Positions 1-8,145 of a DNA stretch of 27,263 bases are shown here, one piece after another. Both the position numbers and the translations under genes were made by a program. Each line of letters begins with the position of its first letter. Within the stretch, counting starts at the first letter, position 1. The notes under the pieces are model-generated. The model saw nothing but the letters and a program-made list of their open reading frames with translations, did no database searches and was not told the DNA's origin. The stretch is taken from contig JAADEB010000109.1 of the NCBI GenBank assembly GCA_013153655.1, positions 1-27,263 of the forward strand, read 5' to 3'. The stretch is from Chlorobiota bacterium. GTDB taxonomy: Bacteria; Bacteroidota; Bacteroidia; Flavobacteriales; Flavobacteriaceae.

Positions 1-120
1 GGAGGCGACCAACGGAAGCCACCGTACGCCGCATGCCGACCGAGAGCAGACCCGAGCGAACTATTAGCGGAGCACCCGACCCGCGGCCTTGTGCGTTGGC
101 CCGGGGAAGGGACGCGCCCT
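1..120. other. GC-rich anomalous segment, identity unknown
   Basis: By hand count 84 of 120 bases are G or C (70%), and composition drops abruptly at position 121. Forward frame 1 stays open to a TAG at 136-138. Forward frame 3 holds a 29-codon reading frame (ATG at 33) ending in TAA at 117-119. The minus strand is open from an ATG at 149 to the window edge. CCAACG at 9-14 can pair with CGTTGG at 94-99, so a folded RNA is possible. It matches no tRNA, RNase P RNA or tmRNA that I recognise. It could be the edge of a dispersed GC-rich repeat, an unknown RNA, or a contig-end artefact. I have an unverified impression that similar short arginine- and proline-rich translations recur in Bacteroidota genomes. 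Confidence 0.4.
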
Positions 121-211
121 AAAAATCCGAATATGATATAGAAAATCATGGCGGGAAATAGGCACGAAAAAACCCGTGGAGCCAGAAGCGGATAAAACCT
201 GCGCCGGGGAA

Positions 212-242
212 TTGTATAATACGGCTCGAAATCATATATTTG
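212..242 (+). promoter_or_regulatory. secDF promoter, Bacteroidota type
   Basis: TATATTTG at 235-242 fits the Bacteroidota -7 consensus TAnnTTTG exactly. A TTG at 212-214 lies 20 bases upstream, the usual place for the -33 element. The predicted start of transcription leaves a leader of about 20 bases before the secDF ATG at 269. Confidence 0.5.
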
Positions 243-268
243 CGCTTTGTAAAGAAAAATAAAGAATA

Positions 269-3163
269 ATGCAAGGAAAAGGACTTATCAAAACGTTTGC
301 CATATTGCTGGCTTTGTTGAGTATCTACCAGTTGTCGTTCACATTTGCAGGCATGCGCGTCAAGAAGCAGGCGCATCAATATGCCAATGGTGACTTCAAG
401 AAGGAAAAACAATATTTGGATTCGTTGAATAAACTGCCGGTGTACAATCTGCTGGGCATGAAATTCACCTACGACGAGGTGAAGAAACGCGAAATGAACC
501 TGGGATTGGACCTGCAAGGGGGTATCAACGTTATCCTTCAAATATCCGTTAAAGATATTTTGAAAGATTTGGCCAATCATTCGCACGATCCCGATTTTAA
601 CCGTGCGCTGAAAATGGCCGACGATGCACAGAAATCCAGCGACAAACCCTACTTGGATCTGTTTTTCGAAGCCTGGGACAAAGTGGCCAAGGAAAGCGGC
701 AAAAAATTGAGCGATCCGCGCATTTTCGGCAACAAGAAATTGGCCGGTGACATTGAGCCGGGTATGCCCGACAGTGAAGCCAAAAAGGTGATTCGCGAGA
801 AGGTGGACGAAGCCATGGTGAGCGCCTTCGAGGTGTTGCGTAAACGTATCGACAAATTCGGTGTTACTTCGCCCAATATTCAGCGTTTGGGCAAAAGTGG
901 ACGTATCCTGGTGGAACTGCCCGGTGCGAAGGATGCCGAACGTATCAAAAAACTGTTGCAATCCACGGCGCAATTGGAATTTTGGCCCGGCTACAAGCAG
1001 GAGGATTATTTGCCTTATATCCAAACGGTGGATCAAATCATTGCGCGCAAATACGGCAATGCCACCGACAGCACCCAAGCCGCTACGGCATCGCTTTCGT
1101 CGCTTATCGTAAAAGGCGGCTACGGTCCGGTGCTGGGTTATTTTGCCATCAAGGATACGGCCAAGGTCAATCGCTATCTCCAAGACCCGGAAGTGGTGAA
1201 AGCCCGTCCCGACAACTTGCGTTTCGCTCAATTCCTATGGGGTAAGCGTGACGAAAAAGCCGATATTATACCTTTATATGTAATAACGGGCAATGCCGAC
1301 GGCATTCCTCCGCTGAGCGGCGATGTGATTACCGATGCCCGCCAAAGTTTCGACCGTTTGAACAAACCGGCGGTGTCGATGACCATGAACGCCAAAGGCG
1401 CCAAGATTTGGGAAAAAATGACGGGCGAAGCCTACAAGAACGGATCCACCATTGCCATCGTGTTGGACAAAGTGGTTTACTCGGCGCCCACGGTAACCAA
1501 CGGACCTATTTCGGGCGGACGGTCGGAAATTACCGGAAACTTTACCATCGAAGAAGCCAAAGACTTGGCCAATGTGTTGCGCGCCGGTAAATTGCCCGCC
1601 AAGGCCGACATTATTCAATCGGAAATTGTAGGTCCCACCTTGGGTAAGGAAGCCATTCACCAAAGTAAGGTGGCCTTTGCCTTTGCATTGTTGCTGGTGA
1701 TTCTCTGGATGATTTTCTACTACGGTGGTGCCGGTGTGGTGGCCGGCGTGGTATTGCTCATCAACCTGTTGTATGTGTTCGGCATTTTGTCGAGCTTGAA
1801 ACTGGTATTGACCTTACCCGGTATTGCCGGTATCGTACTGACCATCGGTATGGCGGTGGATGCCAATGTGCTTATTTATGAAAGGATACGTGAAGAACTC
1901 AGGTCCGGAAAAAATATCAGGGCGGCCATAGCCGACGGTTATAAAAACGCCTTGTCGTCGATCCTGGATGCCAACATCACCACCTTGATCACCGGTTTTA
2001 TCCTGTTTGTGTTCGGTACGGGACCCATTCAGGGTTTTGCCACCACCTTGATCATCGGTATCCTCGCATCCCTGTTTACGGCCATCTTCCTTTCGCGTAT
2101 CTTTATCGAATGGTGGCTGGACAAAGGCAAGCGCATGACCTTCTCCACCAAATTTACCGAAAACTGGCTTGTAAATGTGGACTTTCCGTTCCTGGAAAAA
2201 CGCAAACTGGCCTATATGGTTTCCGGCACATTGATTGCCATCGGTTTGGCTTCCATCTTTACACAAGGCCTGAACCCGGGCGTGGACTTTGTAGGTGGCC
2301 GTACCTATACCGTTCGTTTCCCGCAAGCCATTAGCGCCAACGAAGTGGCCGACGAATTGGGTAAAGTATTCGTGGAAAACGGTCATCAAATCAAGCCGGA
2401 AGTCAAAACCTTCGGTGCGGCCAATCAATTGAAAATCACCACCAAATACAAAATCAATGCAACGGGCGAGGAAGCTGACCGCGAAGTGCAACAAAAACTC
2501 TACGAAGGCCTTAAACCCTACTTACCCAAAGGCATGACCTACGACGATTTTATCAGTACCAAAGGCGAAAAAGCCTACGGACTGATGCAATCCATCAAAG
2601 TGGGGCCCACCATCGCCGACGACATCAAAAAAGGAGCCGTTTGGGCCATTATCTTCTCCCTGTTGGCCATCTTTATCTACATTCTCGTACGGTTCAAATA
2701 TTGGGAATTCAGTGTGGGTGCCATCACGGCATTGGTTCACGACGTACTTATCGTATTGGGCGTATTCTCGCTTACCTACAAAATCATGCCTTTCGATATG
2801 GAAGTGGACCAAGCCTTTATTGCGGCCATACTGACGGTGATCGGTTATTCGTTGAACGACACGGTGGTGATTTTCGACCGAATCAGGGAATTTTTCCGCT
2901 TGCATCCCTCCTGGGATCCCAAAAAAGTGATCAACAAAGCTTTGGGAAGCACCCTTTCGCGTACGCTGAACACCTCTTTCACCACCTTCCTGGTGTTGCT
3001 GGTGGAATTCATCTTCGGCGGCGACAGCATCCGCGGATTTATTTTCGCCTTGATGATCGGGGTAATTGTGGGTACCTACTCTTCGTTGTTTGTGGCCACA
3101 CCCGTTATGTATGATTTGATGAAGAAACGCTTTTCGAAGATTCATAAGGGAAAGAAAAAATAA
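269..3163 (+). CDS. secDF: SecDF protein-export membrane protein (fused SecD-SecF)
   Basis: This is an RND-type inner-membrane protein that assists the SecYEG translocon, using the proton gradient to pull exported proteins to the periplasmic side. At 964 residues it carries SecD and SecF in one chain, as is usual in Bacteroidota. An N-terminal membrane helix (about 7-27) is followed by the SecD signature LGLDLQGG (78-85) and a large periplasmic region. The first membrane block contains GMAVDANVLIYERIRE (from about 527), whose aspartate belongs to the proton relay. The SecF half starts near residue 630, with NPGVDFVGG near 668 and NDTVVIFDRIRE near 863. A lysine-rich tail closes the protein. 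The ATG at 269 is chosen because it follows a promoter and precedes the first membrane helix. No strong Shine-Dalgarno is seen. The gene is monocistronic, with a terminator just after the stop. Confidence 0.97.
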   Translation: MQGKGLIKTFAILLALLSIYQLSFTFAGMRVKKQAHQYANGDFKKEKQYLDSLNKLPVYNLLGMKFTYDEVKKREMNLGLDLQGGINVILQISVKDILKDLANHSHDPDFNRALKMADDAQKSSDKPYLDLFFEAWDKVAKESGKKLSDPRIFGNKKLAGDIEPGMPDSEAKKVIREKVDEAMVSAFEVLRKRIDKFGVTSPNIQRLGKSGRILVELPGAKDAERIKKLLQSTAQLEFWPGYKQEDYLPYIQTVDQIIARKYGNATDSTQAATASLSSLIVKGGYGPVLGYFAIKDTAKVNRYLQDPEVVKARPDNLRFAQFLWGKRDEKADIIPLYVITGNADGIPPLSGDVITDARQSFDRLNKPAVSMTMNAKGAKIWEKMTGEAYKNGSTIAIVLDKVVYSAPTVTNGPISGGRSEITGNFTIEEAKDLANVLRAGKLPAKADIIQSEIVGPTLGKEAIHQSKVAFAFALLLVILWMIFYYGGAGVVAGVVLLINLLYVFGILSSLKLVLTLPGIAGIVLTIGMAVDANVLIYERIREELRSGKNIRAAIADGYKNALSSILDANITTLITGFILFVFGTGPIQGFATTLIIGILASLFTAIFLSRIFIEWWLDKGKRMTFSTKFTENWLVNVDFPFLEKRKLAYMVSGTLIAIGLASIFTQGLNPGVDFVGGRTYTVRFPQAISANEVADELGKVFVENGHQIKPEVKTFGAANQLKITTKYKINATGEEADREVQQKLYEGLKPYLPKGMTYDDFISTKGEKAYGLMQSIKVGPTIADDIKKGAVWAIIFSLLAIFIYILVRFKYWEFSVGAITALVHDVLIVLGVFSLTYKIMPFDMEVDQAFIAAILTVIGYSLNDTVVIFDRIREFFRLHPSWDPKKVINKALGSTLSRTLNTSFTTFLVLLVEFIFGGDSIRGFIFALMIGVIVGTYSSLFVATPVMYDLMKKRFSKIHKGKKK

Positions 3164-3184
3164 TTCAAAACAACCTCTATTAAG

Positions 3185-3218
3185 AATCCGTCTCTCTTTC
3201 GGGAGGCGGATTTTTTTT
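3185..3218 (+). terminator. Intrinsic terminator after secDF
   Basis: AATCCGTCTC at 3185-3194 pairs with GGAGGCGGATT around 3202-3212, with one G:T pair. The stem is followed by an uninterrupted T run to 3218. It lies 22 bases past the secDF stop, so it ends that transcript and separates lpxB. Confidence 0.85.
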
Positions 3219-3463
3219 GAATAAATTGTATACAGGTTGTTAAATTATTTTCGTAGTATTCTTGCGGCATCAAGTATTGTGTACATAGTTAAAGAGATAT
3301 TAAAAATATTAGTGATCGACTAACCCGGAACCGGCTAAGCATTGAATCGGTTTGTATATGAGACACTACTTACACCGTTTAAAGGAATTTATTGTAATGG
3401 CGGTTTTGATGTATCGGATTAAATTTAAGGAATTGAATTAATTTTGTGGAGAGATAAGCTTAT
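3219..3463. other. AT-rich gap before lpxB
   Basis: Between the secDF terminator and the lpxB start I find no reading frame, RNA gene or repeat worth calling. The only recognisable signals are the -7-like box at 3439-3446 and a GGAGAG at 3448-3453. Confidence 0.6.
3439..3446 (+). promoter_or_regulatory. Possible lpxB -7 box
   Basis: TAATTTTG fits TAnnTTTG, but no TTG sits at the right distance upstream. Transcription would start inside GGAGAG (3448-3453), the other candidate signal, leaving a very short leader before the ATG at 3464. The two readings compete. Confidence 0.3.
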
Positions 3464-4585
3464 ATGAAATATTTTTTGATTGCAGGCGAGGCGTCCGGAG
3501 ATTTGCATGCTTCGTATTTGATAAAAGCTATCGGCCGGCGGGATCCCCGGGCGGAATTTGCTTTTGCAGGAGGCGACAAGATGGCCGAAGCCGCCGGTAA
3601 ATCTCCCGTGATACATTATCGCGATATGGCTTTTATGGGCGTTTGGGATGTGCTTACCCATTTGGGGACCATCCGGCGAAATTTTCGCCGGGTGCGGCAG
3701 GCTATCGACCGGATGCGGCCCGATGCGGTGATATTGACGGATTATCCGGGTTTTAACCTGCGGATGGCCAAATGGGCCAAGCGGCGCGGTTATAAGGTGT
3801 TTTATTACATTTCGCCCAAAATGTGGGCTTGGAAGGAAGGCCGTGTGGAACTGATTCGCCGGTATGTGGACCGTATGTTGGTGATTTTGCCCTTTGAGGT
3901 GAATTTCTACCGTCGCCATGGCATCGAGGCCGTGTATGTGGGCAATCCCGTGGCGGAAGAAACGGTACTTTACCGGCCGCCCGAGCGTCAAACGTTTTTG
4001 GCGCGTCATGGCTGGGACGAAAAAACCTTGGTGGCCTTGTTGCCCGGAAGCCGCCGTCAGGAAATCAGGCATATGCTTCCCCTTATGATGTCGTTGCCGG
4101 ATAAATTTCCCGCATACAGGTTTGTGGTGGCCGGTGCGCCTTCCTTGGAGCGAGCCATATACGAACGCTACGGCTTGCGGGAAGATACGCCCCTCGTTTT
4201 CGATGAGACCTATGATTTGCTTGCCCATGCGCATATGGCGGTGGTGACTTCGGGAACGGCCACTTTGGAGACGGCGCTCTTCGGGGTGCCGCAAGTGGTG
4301 GGATATCGTACCCATCCCTTGCAATACCACATAGGAAAGCATTTGGTCAAAATCAAATATTTTTCCCTGGTCAACCTGATTTTGGATCGTCCGGCGGTGC
4401 CTGAGCTTTTACAGCATGATTTTAATACGGAATCCGTAGCGGAACATTTGAATGCTTTGGACCATGGTGATGCCAGGGAAGAAATGCTGGCTCATTACCG
4501 AGAATTGGCCGCCATGCTAAAAGAAAAAACGGCTTCCGAAGAAGCCGCTCGTGTTATTTTGAACGATTTGGGTAAATCGTCTTGA
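3464..4585 (+). CDS. lpxB: Lipid-A-disaccharide synthase
   Basis: LpxB (glycosyltransferase family 19) joins UDP-2,3-diacylglucosamine and lipid X to form the lipid A disaccharide at the cytoplasmic face of the inner membrane. The 373-residue length is normal. Visible family motifs are GEASGDLHA (8-16), an FAGGDKM-type loop, DYPGFNLR near residue 93, YYISPKMWAWK, the LLPGSRRQEI nucleotide-binding loop, and TSGTATLETAL with the following G-V-P-Q. The gene shows that the organism makes lipopolysaccharide; kdsB further along supports this. Its last codons (4524-4547) also contain a perfect minus-strand terminator for the convergent ilvE gene. A single base separates its TGA from the ilvE stop. 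Confidence 0.96.
   Translation: MKYFLIAGEASGDLHASYLIKAIGRRDPRAEFAFAGGDKMAEAAGKSPVIHYRDMAFMGVWDVLTHLGTIRRNFRRVRQAIDRMRPDAVILTDYPGFNLRMAKWAKRRGYKVFYYISPKMWAWKEGRVELIRRYVDRMLVILPFEVNFYRRHGIEAVYVGNPVAEETVLYRPPERQTFLARHGWDEKTLVALLPGSRRQEIRHMLPLMMSLPDKFPAYRFVVAGAPSLERAIYERYGLREDTPLVFDETYDLLAHAHMAVVTSGTATLETALFGVPQVVGYRTHPLQYHIGKHLVKIKYFSLVNLILDRPAVPELLQHDFNTESVAEHLNALDHGDAREEMLAHYRELAAMLKEKTASEEAARVILNDLGKSS
4524..4547 (-). terminator. ilvE terminator inside the lpxB coding end
   Basis: Read on the minus strand, CGGCTTC, a TTCG tetraloop and GAAGCCG form a perfect 7-bp stem, followed at once by six T residues (4529-4524). It begins 40 bases past the ilvE stop. In the plus sense the same bases encode lpxB residues K-T-A-S-E-E-A-A. 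The T run exists only in the minus orientation, so it acts on ilvE. Confidence 0.8.
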
Positions 4586-4586
4586 A

Positions 4587-5666
4587 TCACTGTTTTTTCA
4601 GCACCACGGGCACGCGCCATCCGTAAGGATCTTCTGCGCGGTTGTATTGAATGTCCATCAACATTTTTTTGAGGCGGGAAGCGTAATTGACTTGGGGTTC
4701 GGGAAGTTCGTAATATTCGTCGCGATATCCGATACCCGTGATGGGTAATACGGTGGCGGCGGTACCCGAGCCGAAGATTTCCATCAGGCGTCCGCCGCGT
4801 GCGGCATCCATGACTTCGTCCACGGTCAGGCGGCGAACTTCCACGTTCATGCCGTTGTCTTCGGCCAGGCGGATGATGCTCTCGCGCGTAACGCCGTGGA
4901 GGATGCGATCGCTGGTGGGTGCGGTGATCAATGTGTCGTCGATACGGAAAAACAGGTTCATAGTGCCGGCTTCTTCCACGAATTCATGGGTTTTGGAGTC
5001 GGTCCAGATGATTTGTTTGAATCCTTCCTTTTTGGCTTTTTCTGTGGCCAGGAATTGAGCGGCATAATTGCCGGCGGCCTTGGCAAAACCCACGCCTCCG
5101 CTACAAGCGCGGCTGTAATGTTCTTCCACTTTTACCTTTACATCGCCGGTGTAGTAGGCTTGTGCGGGTGATGCCAGGATCACGAAGCGGTAATCCTGCG
5201 AGGGAGAAGCGGCAATTTCGTCGGAAATAGCGTAATAGACCGGACGCAGGTAAAGCGACGAACCGTATTCGGCCGGAATCCAGTCTTGATCCAGTTCCAC
5301 CAGTTTTTTCAATCCGGCCATGAAATATTCTTCCGGAACGGTGGGCATGGCCAGGCGCTCGGCGGAGCGGTTAAGGCGTTTCATGTTTTTGTCGGGACGA
5401 AAGAGGAAAACATTGCCCTCCGCATCTTTGTAGGCCTTCATGCCTTCGAACACGGCTTGTCCGTAATGTAACACCTTGGCCGACGGCGCCATGGGAAGGG
5501 CTTGATAAGGAATGATTTTGGGTTTTTCCCAGCGTCCGTTCCGGTAATCGGCTATAAACATATGGTCGGTAAAAATGGTACCGAATTTGATATCGGATAA
5601 ATCGGTTTCGGGAAGTCTCGACTGCTTGATTTTTTCAATGATAATAAGGTCATCCGGGTCTTTCAT
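4587..5666 (-). CDS. ilvE: Branched-chain amino acid aminotransferase
   Basis: This class IV, PLP-dependent transaminase interconverts leucine, isoleucine and valine with their 2-oxo acids, using 2-oxoglutarate/glutamate. Motifs include FTDHMF, the GQAVFEGMKAY segment (69-79), YLRP (139-142), the PLP lysine in GFAKAAGNY (Lys196), and IFGSGTAA near the C-terminus. The frame is open upstream to a TTG at 5711, but a -7 box lies between that TTG and the ATG at 5666. I therefore place the start at 5666, giving 359 residues, the usual size of the family. The gene is monocistronic and convergent with lpxB. Together with ptb-buk it could feed branched-chain 2-oxo acids into acyl-phosphate metabolism, which is inference. 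Confidence 0.95.
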   Translation of the reverse strand: MKDPDDLIIIEKIKQSRLPETDLSDIKFGTIFTDHMFIADYRNGRWEKPKIIPYQALPMAPSAKVLHYGQAVFEGMKAYKDAEGNVFLFRPDKNMKRLNRSAERLAMPTVPEEYFMAGLKKLVELDQDWIPAEYGSSLYLRPVYYAISDEIAASPSQDYRFVILASPAQAYYTGDVKVKVEEHYSRACSGGVGFAKAAGNYAAQFLATEKAKKEGFKQIIWTDSKTHEFVEEAGTMNLFFRIDDTLITAPTSDRILHGVTRESIIRLAEDNGMNVEVRRLTVDEVMDAARGGRLMEIFGSGTAATVLPITGIGYRDEYYELPEPQVNYASRLKKMLMDIQYNRAEDPYGWRVPVVLKKQ

Positions 5667-5688
5667 AGGGTACGGGTTTTTCGTAAAG

Positions 5689-5720
5689 CAAATATAATAT
5701 TTTTGCGTCAAAAATTCAAA
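5689..5720 (-). promoter_or_regulatory. ilvE promoter
   Basis: On the minus strand TATATTTG (5696-5689) matches TAnnTTTG exactly. TTTG (5720-5717) sits 20 bases upstream, as expected for the -33 element. The site lies downstream of the more distal TTG start, which rules that start out if the promoter is real. Confidence 0.6.
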
Positions 5721-5892
5721 TATTTAAATCATAAGAATAAAAATAAGAGTTGAATTGTTTAATTTTAAATTTAATCATGATTTATTGAAAAATGTATAAA
5801 AATCTATATTTTCAAATTTTATTTAAAACAAACATGAAATGTTTCGGGAAAGATACCATTCGATATGAAAAATTTTTACGAAATTGCCATTT

Positions 5893-6570
5893 ATGACAAA
5901 TCACAGACTTGACTTGATTTCCACATCCGACGGAAGTCCCACGGTGCGACATTCGCGTTTTGCGGAGACTTATCATTCCGTTCATGGCGCGGTCACCGAA
6001 AGTATGCATGTGTTTATCGGAGCGGGACTTGATTTTTTCAGAAAAAACCATCCCCAAACCGACCGGTTGCATTTTTTTGAAATGGGATTGGGCACGGGTT
6101 TGAATGCGCTTCTGACCTACCGGCGGATGAAGGGAACGGGCGTTCGGGTACGATACGATGCGGTGGATAAATTTCCTTTAAAGGAATGGGAAAAATTGGA
6201 TTATGCCCGCAATGAGGATGAAAAAACATTTTTTCACCGCCTTCATACCTTGGATTGCGATTCCGAAGCGCTTATGGCTGATTTTTTCCGCTTGTCAAAA
6301 CATTGTTGCGACGTTCAAGACTTTCCTTTCCGGGAGAGCCGTTATCATGTAATCTATTACGATGCTTTCAGTCCGGCCACGCAACCCGAGCTTTGGACGC
6401 CGGAATTATTTACGCATATGTATCGGTCTTTGGTGCCGGGTGGGGTATGGGTCACTTATGTGGCCAAGGGGCAGGTTCGCCGGGATTTGCAAGCCGCCGG
6501 TTTCCGGGTGGAAAGGCTTCCCGGTCCGCCCGGAAAACGCGAAATGCTTAGGGCGGTGAAGGAGGGATGA
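5893..6570 (+). CDS. mnmD: MnmD-like tRNA U34 methyltransferase
   Basis: This is a stand-alone SAM-dependent methyltransferase of the MnmC N-terminal-domain (DUF752) family. Such enzymes methylate the aminomethyl group at wobble uridine 34 of certain tRNAs to finish mnm5(s2)U. Visible are the SAM loop EMGLGTGLNA (63-72), an acidic D-V-Q-D segment near 140, and the family motif YYDAFSPATQPELWTP (155-170). The oxidoreductase half found in fused MnmC proteins is absent, so glycine removal must be done elsewhere or not be needed. The frame extends upstream to a TTG at 5884, but I use the ATG at 5893, giving 225 residues. The gene is monocistronic and divergent from ilvE. Confidence 0.88.
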   Translation: MTNHRLDLISTSDGSPTVRHSRFAETYHSVHGAVTESMHVFIGAGLDFFRKNHPQTDRLHFFEMGLGTGLNALLTYRRMKGTGVRVRYDAVDKFPLKEWEKLDYARNEDEKTFFHRLHTLDCDSEALMADFFRLSKHCCDVQDFPFRESRYHVIYYDAFSPATQPELWTPELFTHMYRSLVPGGVWVTYVAKGQVRRDLQAAGFRVERLPGPPGKREMLRAVKEG

Positions 6571-6683
6571 TGGAGGGGGAGGTTAAATCGATAATTTCTG
6601 TTGAATAGTTGAAGGGTTGAAAAGTTGAATAGATGAGGAATTTCTGTTAAATCGTTAAACCGTTAAACCGTTAAATCGCTGTG

Positions 6684-6698
6684 TCCGCCTTAGGCGGA
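6684..6698. repeat. TCCGCC palindrome, copy 1
   Basis: TCCGCCTTAGGCGGA is a 6-bp perfect inverted repeat with a 3-base centre. It is embedded in a longer conserved context (GTGTCCGCC...GGCGGATGCAATCG) shared with 6845-6859 and, inverted, with 24964-24978. No T run follows, so it is not an intrinsic terminator. Confidence 0.8.
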
Positions 6699-6844
6699 TG
6701 CAATCGTTAAATCGGTGAATTCTGTTGAAAAGTTGAAAAGTCAAACAGGTTGATTTACTGATGATTAGAACATTTGTTTTATGAGTTTTCTTTTCCCTTT
6801 CTCCTTATTCCTTTTTCCTCATTTTTGAGCGTTAAATCGCCGTG

Positions 6845-6859
6845 TCCGCCTCAGGCGGA
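6845..6859. repeat. TCCGCC palindrome, copy 2
   Basis: TCCGCCTCAGGCGGA differs from copy 1 only at the central base. The flanks CGTG and TGCAATCGTTAAA match copy 1, so the repeated unit is longer than the palindrome. Confidence 0.8.
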
Positions 6860-7355
6860 TGCAATCGTTAAACCGGTAATTATCTGTTAAACCGTTGAAT
6901 CGTTGAACCGTTAAACTGGAAAACTTTAACTTTAACCTTAATTTTAACTTTTTCAAGCTTTTAGTCATTAAAGGTGGAATGAATACAAAGATTATTCGTG
7001 TTAATTGGTGAAATTCGTGGTTAATTATGTCCGGATTGGGGAGTTATCACAAAGGTCGGAACGAGTCCTTATGGGGGCATATGACTCCCACGGAGAGAAG
7101 AATTTGGGGTTTTGGAAAAATTGTTCATTGTTCATTTCTAAAACTCCTTCACTCTTTCACTAAAAAACCGTTTCCCGTGCTCCGTTTCCCGAATTTAGCA
7201 ACCGTCATCGGTCACCTGTCACCGGTCTATTCAACTGTTCGACAGGAAAAAAATCGGTTTAACGATTTAACGGTTGCACGGTTTAACAAATCTGTTCAAC
7301 TTTTCAACTATTCAACAGAAAAAACATGTTTCCCGAAAAAAGCACCGGTCATTAT

Positions 7356-7682
7356 TCATTTGAGTTTGGGATTCCGTGCATGGCGGTCTTTGTCGCGCCG
7401 GGTTTTGTTTTCCATTCTTTTGGACCAGGCTTTATCCAGGTCCACGCCGGTTTGGTTGGCCAGGCAAATGGCCACGAAAAGCACGTCGGCCAGTTCTTCG
7501 CCCAGGTCTTTCTCCTTATCCGAAGGTTTTTCGCTTTGTTCGCCATAGCGGCGGGCGATAATGCGGGCCACTTCACCCACTTCTTCGGTAAGCAGTGCCA
7601 TGTTGGTCAGTTCATTAAAATAGCGGACGCCTACGGTTTTGATCCAGTTGTCCACTTCGTTTTGGATTTCTTTCCAGCTCAT
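7356..7682 (-). CDS. MazG-like nucleotide pyrophosphohydrolase
   Basis: This 108-residue, all-helical protein belongs to the MazG/NTP-PPase superfamily, whose members hydrolyse (d)NTPs to monophosphates and pyrophosphate, often to remove damaged nucleotides. The metal-binding signature is present: E-E-V-G-E at 33-37, then E-L-A-D at 63-66, in the family's EExxE...ExxD arrangement. The length fits the short single-domain forms; the exact substrate cannot be read. It is the last gene of a minus-strand operon, 9 bases after dtd. A dispersed repeat ends 3 bases beyond its stop codon, and the final residues (after about 96) are basic and may be poorly conserved. Confidence 0.85.
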   Translation of the reverse strand: MSWKEIQNEVDNWIKTVGVRYFNELTNMALLTEEVGEVARIIARRYGEQSEKPSDKEKDLGEELADVLFVAICLANQTGVDLDKAWSKRMENKTRRDKDRHARNPKLK

Positions 7683-7691
7683 GGTAAGGAT

Positions 7692-8144
7692 TTATTCTTT
7701 GTTTTTGGTGTCGATAATGATGGTGACGGGTCCGTCGTTGATCAGATGTATTTGCATCATGGCTCCAAAACGGCCCGTTTGGATACGTCCGGGCATTTTT
7801 TCTTCGAAAAGCCGGATGAAGAATTCGTAAAGTGGAACGGCTTTTTCGGGTTTGGCGGCATGCACAAACGAAGGACGGAAACCCTTTTTGGTTTTGGCAT
7901 GAAGGGTAAATTGGCTCACAATCAATACTTCGCCGCCGATGTCTTCCACCGACAGGTTCATTTTGCCTTCGGGGTCGGAAAAAATGCGAAGGTTATGTAA
8001 TTTATGAACCAACCACCGTGCATCTTCTTCGGTGTCGGCTTCTTCTATTCCCAGCAGGACCAGTAGTCCCTGGCCTATACGGGCGGTTTCCCGTCCGACG
8101 ATATGTACGGAGGCTTTGCTGACGCGTTGTACTACGGTTCTCAT
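7692..8144 (-). CDS. dtd: D-aminoacyl-tRNA deacylase
   Basis: DTD removes D-amino acids (and glycine mischarged on tRNA-Ala) from tRNA, a proofreading step in the cytoplasm. The 150-residue length is exact for the family. The N-terminal MRTVVQRVSKASV, the SQFTLHA motif (77-83) and the C-terminal N-D-G-P-V-T motif (136-141) form the known active-site pocket at the dimer interface. The usual tyrosine of SQFTLYA is histidine here, and G-N-R-P-S-F appears as G-F-R-P-S-F; both are mild variants. It starts one base after the rsgA stop, so it is probably cotranscribed with rsgA. Confidence 0.95.
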   Translation of the reverse strand: MRTVVQRVSKASVHIVGRETARIGQGLLVLLGIEEADTEEDARWLVHKLHNLRIFSDPEGKMNLSVEDIGGEVLIVSQFTLHAKTKKGFRPSFVHAAKPEKAVPLYEFFIRLFEEKMPGRIQTGRFGAMMQIHLINDGPVTIIIDTKNKE

Positions 8145-8145
8145 A

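Larger units (their letters stand above)
6571..7355. repeat. Gene-free gap filled with modular 7- and 8-base repeats
   Basis: No credible gene lies in these 785 bases. From 6580 to about 6750 and 6830-6960 there are in-phase runs of 8-mers of CGTTAAAC type (6653-6676) and GTTGAATA type (6600-6631), split by TCCGCC palindromes at 6684-6698 and 6845-6859. At 6921-6952 there is an A-A-C-T-T-T run, and at 6993-7025 an ATTCGTG-type repeat. From about 7160 to 7354 the same modules recur in opposite orientation: CGGGAAAC, GACCGGTGAC, GTTGAA and GTTAAA types. The same modules fill two other gaps in this window. Confidence 0.85.

Noticed and set aside
146..1231. Long minus-strand frame of 361 codons at the window start
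   Set aside because: It lies almost wholly antisense to secDF, whose frame has clear family motifs; the antisense translation is low-complexity and matches nothing I recognise.
6684..6698. TCCGCC palindrome as an intrinsic terminator
   Set aside because: No T run follows any of the three copies, and the same palindrome is part of a longer dispersed repeat.
6571..7355. CRISPR array in the repeat gaps
   Set aside because: Repeats are 7-8 bases in direct tandem or palindromes without regular 30-40-base spacers, and no cas genes are present.
7027..7548. Plus-strand frame of 173 codons across the repeat gap
   Set aside because: Its translation is made of the dispersed repeats (repeating R-F-N and S-T phrases) and its end runs antisense to mazG.
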